Origin: Actinoallomurus sp040655075
Lineage (GTDB): Bacteria; Actinomycetota; Actinomycetes; Streptosporangiales; Streptosporangiaceae
Direction of reading: 5' to 3'
DNA length: 64,000 bases
Assembly (NCBI RefSeq): GCF_040655075.1
Contig: NZ_JBFAJC010000030.1
Location: forward strand, 59,651 to 123,650
Below, piece after piece: positions 59,886 to 64,000 of this stretch (position 1 is its first letter; each line of letters opens with the position of its first letter). A program made the position numbers and the translations under genes. The notes beneath the pieces are model-generated. The model worked only from the letters and a program-made list of their open reading frames with translations, made no database searches and was not told the origin of the DNA.

Positions 59886-61286
59886 ATGACGGTGCTCAAG
59901 GAGCCTGCGCCCTCCCTGGACGTACGGGAGGGCACGTACGGCGAGAAGGTCGCGGCGGTCGAGCCCGGCGGCGCGGAGTTCATCCCGCTCGCCGAGCGTC
60001 ACGGCCGACCGCGGCAGCTGCTGTGGACCTGGACGTCGCCGAACCTGGAGTTCGCCACCGTGTTCCTCGGTGTGCTCGCGGTCGCCGCGTTCGGGCTGAA
60101 CTTCTGGCAGGCGGTGCTGGCGATCATCGTCGGCACGGTCCTCGGCTCGGTCACCCACGGTGTGCTGTCCGCGCGCGGCCCGGCGCACGGGGTGCCGCAG
60201 ATGGTGCTGAGCCGGATCTCCTTCGGCCACTGGGGCAACGCCCTGCCGGCCGGGCTGAACGCCGTCGTCGCGGGGATCGGCTGGTTCGCGGTCAACAGCG
60301 TCAGCGGCGCGCTCGCGCTGAACACGCTGACCGGCTGGCCGCGGGCGCTCTGCCTGGTCATCGTGGTCGTGGTCATGGTGGTCCTGGCCTTCTTCGGGCA
60401 CAACCTCGTGCACGCCTTCGAGAAGTACGCCCTGCCGGTGCTCGCCGTGATCTTCGCCGTGGCCTCCCTGATCATCCTGGCGAAGTCGCATCCCGGCGCC
60501 CCCGGGCACGGCGGTGGCCTGGGCGGCTTCCTGCTGACCGTCGGTGCGACGTTCGGCTACGCCGCCGGCTGGAACCCGTACGCGGCCGACTACACGCGCT
60601 ACCTCCCCGCGGACAGCAGCCGGAAGGCCGTCGGCCTGTCCGCCGGGCTCGGCGTGTTCGTCTCCTGCATTGTCCTGGAGATCGTCGGGGCGGCGTCCGT
60701 CACGATCGGCGGCGACGCGCTGGGCCAGCCCACCTCGGCCTTCACCGGCCACCTCCCGACGGCCGTCGCCGACCTCACGCTGCTGGCGATCGCGCTCGGC
60801 GGCATCGCGGCCAACGCGCTGAACGTCTACTCGGGGGCGATGTCCTTCGTCGCCCTGGGCATCAAGCTGCCGATGGCTCTGCGGCGGGCCATCGTCGCCG
60901 TCGTGTTCGGCTCGATCGGCTTCGTCGTCGCGCTGTCCGGCCTGCACGACGCCGGGCAGAAGTACGAGGCGTTCCTTCTGGTGATCTCGTACTGGATCGG
61001 CCCCTGGCTGGCCGTGTTCCTGCTCGACCAGTATCTGCGACGCGGTACGGACGTGGACGGCCTGCTCTTCGACCGGCGGCACCGCAACTGGGCCGGTCCC
61101 GTCGCGATGGTGGTCGGCGTGGTGCTGTCGGTGTGGCTGTTCTCCAACCAGCAGAAGTACGTCGGGCCGGTGCCGAAGCACGTCAAGTCCGTCGGTGACA
61201 TCGCGTTCGAGGTCGGCTTCGTGATCTCGGCCCTGGTGTACCTCGTGCTGTGGCGGACGAAGGCCAGCCGCGTCAGGGAGGCGTAA
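59886..61286 (+). CDS. Purine-cytosine permease (NCS1 family)
   Basis: A 466-residue NCS1 permease with about 12 transmembrane segments, closer to the CodB/cytosine-purine branch than the transporter at 54900. Seen blocks are WTWTSPNLEFATVFLGVLAV, GTVLGSVTHGVLSARGPAHG and the substrate-region motif GWNPYAADYTRYLP. No Cys-rich tail. It is the last gene of the deaminase/oxygenase unit and is followed by a strong terminator. Confidence 0.93.
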   Translation: MTVLKEPAPSLDVREGTYGEKVAAVEPGGAEFIPLAERHGRPRQLLWTWTSPNLEFATVFLGVLAVAAFGLNFWQAVLAIIVGTVLGSVTHGVLSARGPAHGVPQMVLSRISFGHWGNALPAGLNAVVAGIGWFAVNSVSGALALNTLTGWPRALCLVIVVVVMVVLAFFGHNLVHAFEKYALPVLAVIFAVASLIILAKSHPGAPGHGGGLGGFLLTVGATFGYAAGWNPYAADYTRYLPADSSRKAVGLSAGLGVFVSCIVLEIVGAASVTIGGDALGQPTSAFTGHLPTAVADLTLLAIALGGIAANALNVYSGAMSFVALGIKLPMALRRAIVAVVFGSIGFVVALSGLHDAGQKYEAFLLVISYWIGPWLAVFLLDQYLRRGTDVDGLLFDRRHRNWAGPVAMVVGVVLSVWLFSNQQKYVGPVPKHVKSVGDIAFEVGFVISALVYLVLWRTKASRVREA

Positions 61287-61299
61287 AGCAGCTAACGCG

Positions 61300-61333
61300 A
61301 AAGGTCGCCGCCGGGCATCCGGCGGCGACCTTT
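61300..61333 (+). terminator. Strong terminator after the permease
   Basis: Perfect 15-base arms at 61300-61314 and 61319-61333 with a GCAT loop; the second arm ends in TTT. It lies 14 bases after the permease stop. The stem resembles the one at 14715. Confidence 0.9.
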
Positions 61334-61346
61334 GCTCGTTGGTCTC

Positions 61347-61424
61347 TCACCGCTCGAAGGTGCGGCGCGCCTCCTTGGCGGCGTCCTTGGCCTGCTCGCC
61401 GACCTGCTTGGCGCCGCCCGCCAT
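61347..61424 (-). pseudogene. 3' end of a small stress-protein-like gene
   Basis: The minus strand encodes MAGGAKQVGEQAKDAAKEAR and a few more residues, then a stop. This is an Ala/Lys-rich amphipathic pattern like the C-terminus of CsbD- or LEA-like small proteins. A stop lies 12 codons upstream of the ATG, so the normal N-terminus is missing. A 25-residue product is possible but a truncated relic is more likely. Confidence 0.4.
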
Positions 61425-61627
61425 GCGGTCCCTGCGCCCCTCGCCCTCGAGTGCTCATGATCACGCGAATGCCAGCACGACCGCATTGCTCACCGGCAAG
61501 AACACGTCAGCGGCGCGCGATTGCTCGTGATCATCCGGATCTTACAGAGGAGGAGGGCCTTGCTTGGCCTGCTTGCTTGTAGGACTCGCGGATCAGTGAG
61601 CAAATCCTGGTGATTCCGCTCCCGTCG
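61425..61627. other. Gene-free region with TGATCA-centred repeats
   Basis: No gene supported. TGCTCATGATCA (61452-61463) and TGCTCGTGATCA (61522-61533) are near-direct repeats 70 bases apart; the 9 bases ATGATCACG (61457-61465) and CGTGATCAT (61526-61534) are also inverted copies. They may be ends of a lost insertion element. Confidence 0.4.
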
Positions 61628-62872
61628 TTACCTCAGCGGGCCGCTGAACATGGCGAATGGCTCGCTTTTGAAAGAATCCGGTGGCATCGATCCCACCGCG
61701 ATGGTGGCGGAGGTTCCAGGCACGGCCGCCATCGCGGTGACGTCCTCGCTGTCTTTGGGCGCCACACCGACGCACCATCGTTCCCGATCGAAGTAGAGGT
61801 AACGGTCGCCGGAGCCGGCGTCCCCGATGGGCGCGAGGAGTCGTAGGCGTCCCGCGGTGTCGGCGGCCGCGTACACGTGCCGTTCGACCGGCCGGCCCGG
61901 CAGGGGTGCGGGGAACGCGCTTGCGCTCCAGCGGCGGCCGTTCCAGTGTGCCACCTGGAGCCGCGAGGACGTGCAGACCAAGACAGGTGTGGCATCGTGC
62001 ATTTGCGCCTTCTCTGTGGAGGCGCACGCATATTCCGGCAGCCACGCGTTGCCGGGAGAGGAAGCAACGACGGCTCCGGCCACAGTGTCCGCCGAGGGCA
62101 ACACCGTGCCCGCCGAGGGCAATACCGTGCGCAGCCACCGACGGCCGTCCCAGTGCGCGGCCAGCGGCCGCCGGTCGTCGGTGCCGGTGGCCCATACGTC
62201 GGACGCCGACCCCACGGTCATCCGGTCTACGCCGCAGCCTCGTGCGCACGGCAGCGACTGACGACGCCATCGACGGCCGTCCCAGCGCAGCAGCGTGGAA
62301 TGCCTTGGTAGCTCAATTTCTATCCCGGGGAAGTAATTCAGCCAGACAGGCCCGCCGGGGGCAGCCGTCAACCGCAACTCATCGGCCGGGCCGGCTCCAG
62401 GCAGCGCGCCGAACGGAACAGGCCGCCAGGACCTGCCATCCCAGTGAAAGATCTGGTTGCCGCCATGAACCAGGTCGCCTCCGGCGGCCCAGACATCGGT
62501 GGCCGATACCGCCGCCACGTCCTTGAGCAGAACCGACGAGGGCAGCCCCTCGGTCATCTCCGTCCAGCGGCTTCCATCCCAGCGGACCGCATACGGATGG
62601 CTGGGCGAACCGGCCTGTCCGGTCCCGGTATGTCCCACGGCGAACACGGCATGCGCATCGGCCGCGGACACATCGTCCAGGCCACCGATGCCCCGAAGCG
62701 GCAGTCTCGCCATCCGGTGCCAGGCAGGCGCGCCACCTGGCACCGGAGACACACCGGTCACGCCGCTGGACTTGGCCGACCGGTCGTGCCCCGAACCGCA
62801 CGCCGTGACCGCACCCGTGATAATTACAGTCACGACGACGCGGGCGCTAACACGACAACTCCGTCGAGACAT
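61628..62872 (-). CDS. Secreted lipoprotein with WDGRxW repeats, beta-propeller-like
   Basis: A 414-residue exported protein with a lipoprotein signal (MSRRSCRVSARVVVTVIITG, lipobox GAVTAC). The mature part has at least five repeats of the form VRWDGSRW, FHWDGRSW, LRWDGRRW, AHWDGRRW and AHWNGRRW. Each follows a segment such as SATDVWAAG or SASDVWATG. This spacing (about 50-60 residues) suggests a beta-propeller of the kind seen in Ser/Thr-kinase sensors and surface proteins. A short tandem repeat (TVLPSAG, TVLPSAD) occurs near residue 240. No enzyme motif is visible and the function is unknown. Confidence 0.75.
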   Translation of the reverse strand: MSRRSCRVSARVVVTVIITGAVTACGSGHDRSAKSSGVTGVSPVPGGAPAWHRMARLPLRGIGGLDDVSAADAHAVFAVGHTGTGQAGSPSHPYAVRWDGSRWTEMTEGLPSSVLLKDVAAVSATDVWAAGGDLVHGGNQIFHWDGRSWRPVPFGALPGAGPADELRLTAAPGGPVWLNYFPGIEIELPRHSTLLRWDGRRWRRQSLPCARGCGVDRMTVGSASDVWATGTDDRRPLAAHWDGRRWLRTVLPSAGTVLPSADTVAGAVVASSPGNAWLPEYACASTEKAQMHDATPVLVCTSSRLQVAHWNGRRWSASAFPAPLPGRPVERHVYAAADTAGRLRLLAPIGDAGSGDRYLYFDRERWCVGVAPKDSEDVTAMAAVPGTSATIAVGSMPPDSFKSEPFAMFSGPLR

Positions 62873-63126
62873 CCGCTCCCGCCGCTACTCGGTGCAGTTG
62901 CACGAGGTGATCGAGGCAGTGCTCGCCGACGGACTCGTCGGCCAGGCCCACACCGCGCCGAGATCTCCTACGCCAGCGTGAGACATTACCTAAACGACGG
63001 CATCGCGCTCCTGCACGCCCTCATCCAACTCGCTCAAGGCCACCCCCGGCTCCCCGAAACAGCCTGAGATTCAGCTCACCAAACTGCGGGCAGATGGCAG
63101 TTACGTCACTTGCCCAGCGGCACATG
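62873..63126. other. Gene-free region with broken coding debris
   Basis: The plus strand holds two short pieces in different frames: RRDIRSRRYSVQLHEVIEAV, then EISYASVRHYLNDGIALLHA followed by a stop at 63067. The second has a helix-turn-helix look and could be from a transposase or regulator. No intact gene and no family match that I can defend. Confidence 0.3.
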
Positions 63127-63780
63127 TCACTGGAACCGAAAGTTGCTCAGCGCGAGGTATGGGCGTTCGGTAAGGCGATCGTCGGGGTAGTCGCCGGCCG
63201 TTGACCGCGCGATCGGCATGGCACTGCCATCCAGGGCCACCCAGACGGTGCTCATGGGGCCCCCGCCCACTTCCAGTTCGACGACCGGCGTATGGCCGAT
63301 CCGCGAGAGTCCAACCTTCCGGTACGAGCGCGGCGCTTGGCGCAGCCCAGCCGCAAGCTGGCGGGGAGTCACCGCCTGTAGCAGGGAGCGCTGCTGCGCG
63401 GCGAGCTGGTCCGACGGCGGTTGGCCGGATTTCGCGCCCACCGTGGTCAGGGTGTCACCATCGAGCCGAACATGGTCTCCTCGAGTCGGCGTATTTCGGT
63501 CGTCGATGTCCGCCCAGCCGTCCACGACTCCTCCGTGGTGGGAGATCTGGACGTCGACTGTTGTCGCTCCCTCTTCACCGGACAGCCCCAAAAGTCCCCT
63601 GACGTGGTAGGAGCCCACTCGGCCCAGCGCACCTACCGCATCGTTCAGAATCTGCTGCGCAGACTTGCCCCGCACGTTCGAGGCATCCAGCCTGTCCGAA
63701 ACATGCCCGGATCCATCGCACGCAGCCACGAGCAGGACGGTGGCCACCACGACACTCAACAACGCTCGGCAGCTGAGCAT
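63127..63780 (-). CDS. Small lipoprotein, LppX/LprG-like in outline
   Basis: A 217-residue exported lipoprotein (signal MLSCRALLSVVVATVLLVAA, lipobox LVAAC, Cys21). The mature part starts with a helix (SAQQILNDAVGALGRVGSYH) and continues as alternating beta strands (VDVQISHHGGVVDGWADI, VRLDGDTLTTVG). This is the pattern of LolA/LppX-type lipoproteins common in actinobacteria. The function is unknown. It is on the same strand as the propeller-like lipoprotein but 254 bases away. Confidence 0.65.
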   Translation of the reverse strand: MLSCRALLSVVVATVLLVAACDGSGHVSDRLDASNVRGKSAQQILNDAVGALGRVGSYHVRGLLGLSGEEGATTVDVQISHHGGVVDGWADIDDRNTPTRGDHVRLDGDTLTTVGAKSGQPPSDQLAAQQRSLLQAVTPRQLAAGLRQAPRSYRKVGLSRIGHTPVVELEVGGGPMSTVWVALDGSAMPIARSTAGDYPDDRLTERPYLALSNFRFQ

Positions 63781-63915
63781 TGGCTCATGCTCCTCCGCTG
63801 CCGAACCGAGATCAAATCAGACTGCTAGAGGAGAGCTGACCAGTCACCGACCGAGATCCAAAGGGAGGGTGAGGCGAAAGGTTCGGACGTCACGAACGCT
63901 GCTCATGGCACCCCT

Positions 63916-64000
63916 CTATGTCAAGGGGCTGTCTTCTCCGGTTTTGACGAGGTTGGCCTGCTGGGCTCGTGCGTCCGCGATGAGTTGTCGGTAGAGGACG
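63916..64000 (-). CDS. C-terminal end of an unidentified protein (gene enters from the right edge)
   Basis: The last 27 codons of a minus-strand gene: VLYRQLIADARAQQANLVKT, then seven more residues and a TAG stop. An amphipathic helix is evident. It is too short to assign; a recombinase or transposase tail is possible but unsupported. Confidence 0.4.
   Translation of the reverse strand, partial: VLYRQLIADARAQQANLVKTGEDSPLT

Noticed and set aside
58371..61181. 936-codon minus-strand frame opposite the oxygenase and permease
   Set aside because: Antisense to three recognised genes and composed of low-complexity Arg/Asp/Gly-rich sequence.
61425..61627. TGATCA-centred repeats as an attachment site or origin
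   Set aside because: Only two copies, no integrase or replication gene in reach, and no tRNA gene; insufficient for an att or ori call.
62873..63067. Transposase gene fragment
   Set aside because: Short pieces in two frames have a helix-turn-helix look, but no DDE residues or inverted ends are visible.

Overview
The window is high-GC actinobacterial DNA: GTG and TTG starts are common, stop/start overlaps are frequent, and it carries PucR, ROK, GntR/FCD and ECF regulators plus an actinomycete-type gas vesicle gene order. A member of the Streptosporangiales or a related soil order is likely, but no rRNA or housekeeping marker is present to fix the genus.

Layout. 1-2.1 kb: edge of a gas vesicle cluster (GvpY-like, GvpZ-like, GvpA/J; runs off the left end). 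2.3-5.8 kb: cytochrome P450 and an FdhF/YdeP-type molybdopterin oxidoreductase. 5.9-6.9 kb: a scar in which a broken TnpB remnant lies between two truncated genes (a HEAT-repeat gene and an ABC solute-binding lipoprotein). 7.0-9.2 kb: GH15 glucoamylase/trehalase and a DUF5999 protein. 9.5-12.2 kb: cupredoxin, Tat-exported phosphoesterase, ECF sigma factor and a membrane Rieske protein that may be its anti-sigma factor. 12.5-13.3 kb: an SDR enzyme behind two palindromes.

13.3-30.2 kb is a carbohydrate island of five secreted glycoside hydrolases: GH64 beta-1,3-glucanase, GH87 alpha-1,3-glucanase, GH71/99-like, GH92 alpha-mannosidase and GH3. Two paralogous ROK regulators accompany them. The polymers implied (beta-1,3-glucan, alpha-1,3-glucan, mannan) are those of fungal cell walls.

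30.2-38.9 kb is a catabolic cluster I cannot match to a known pathway: GntR, two Asp/Glu racemase-type enzymes, a D-2-hydroxyacid dehydrogenase, an amidase, a DUF3830 protein, a metabolite:proton symporter and a LysR regulator. Several of its promoters share a TTGTYGACAA-like palindrome.

38.9-54.6 kb is a nearly uninterrupted purine-to-ammonia run: PucR divergent from uraD, uraH, uricase, three-subunit xanthine dehydrogenase with an 8-oxoguanine/guanine deaminase, a small allophanate-hydrolase-related protein, allantoinase, allantoicase and urease ureABCFGD. No ureidoglycolate lyase is seen. 54.7-61.3 kb adds nucleobase transport and modification: an NCS1 transporter with a Cys-rich tail, a second PucR (plus a decayed fragment of a third), a cytosine-deaminase-like enzyme, a 2OG-Fe(II) oxygenase and a second NCS1 permease. 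61.3-64 kb holds two lipoproteins of unknown function and gene debris.
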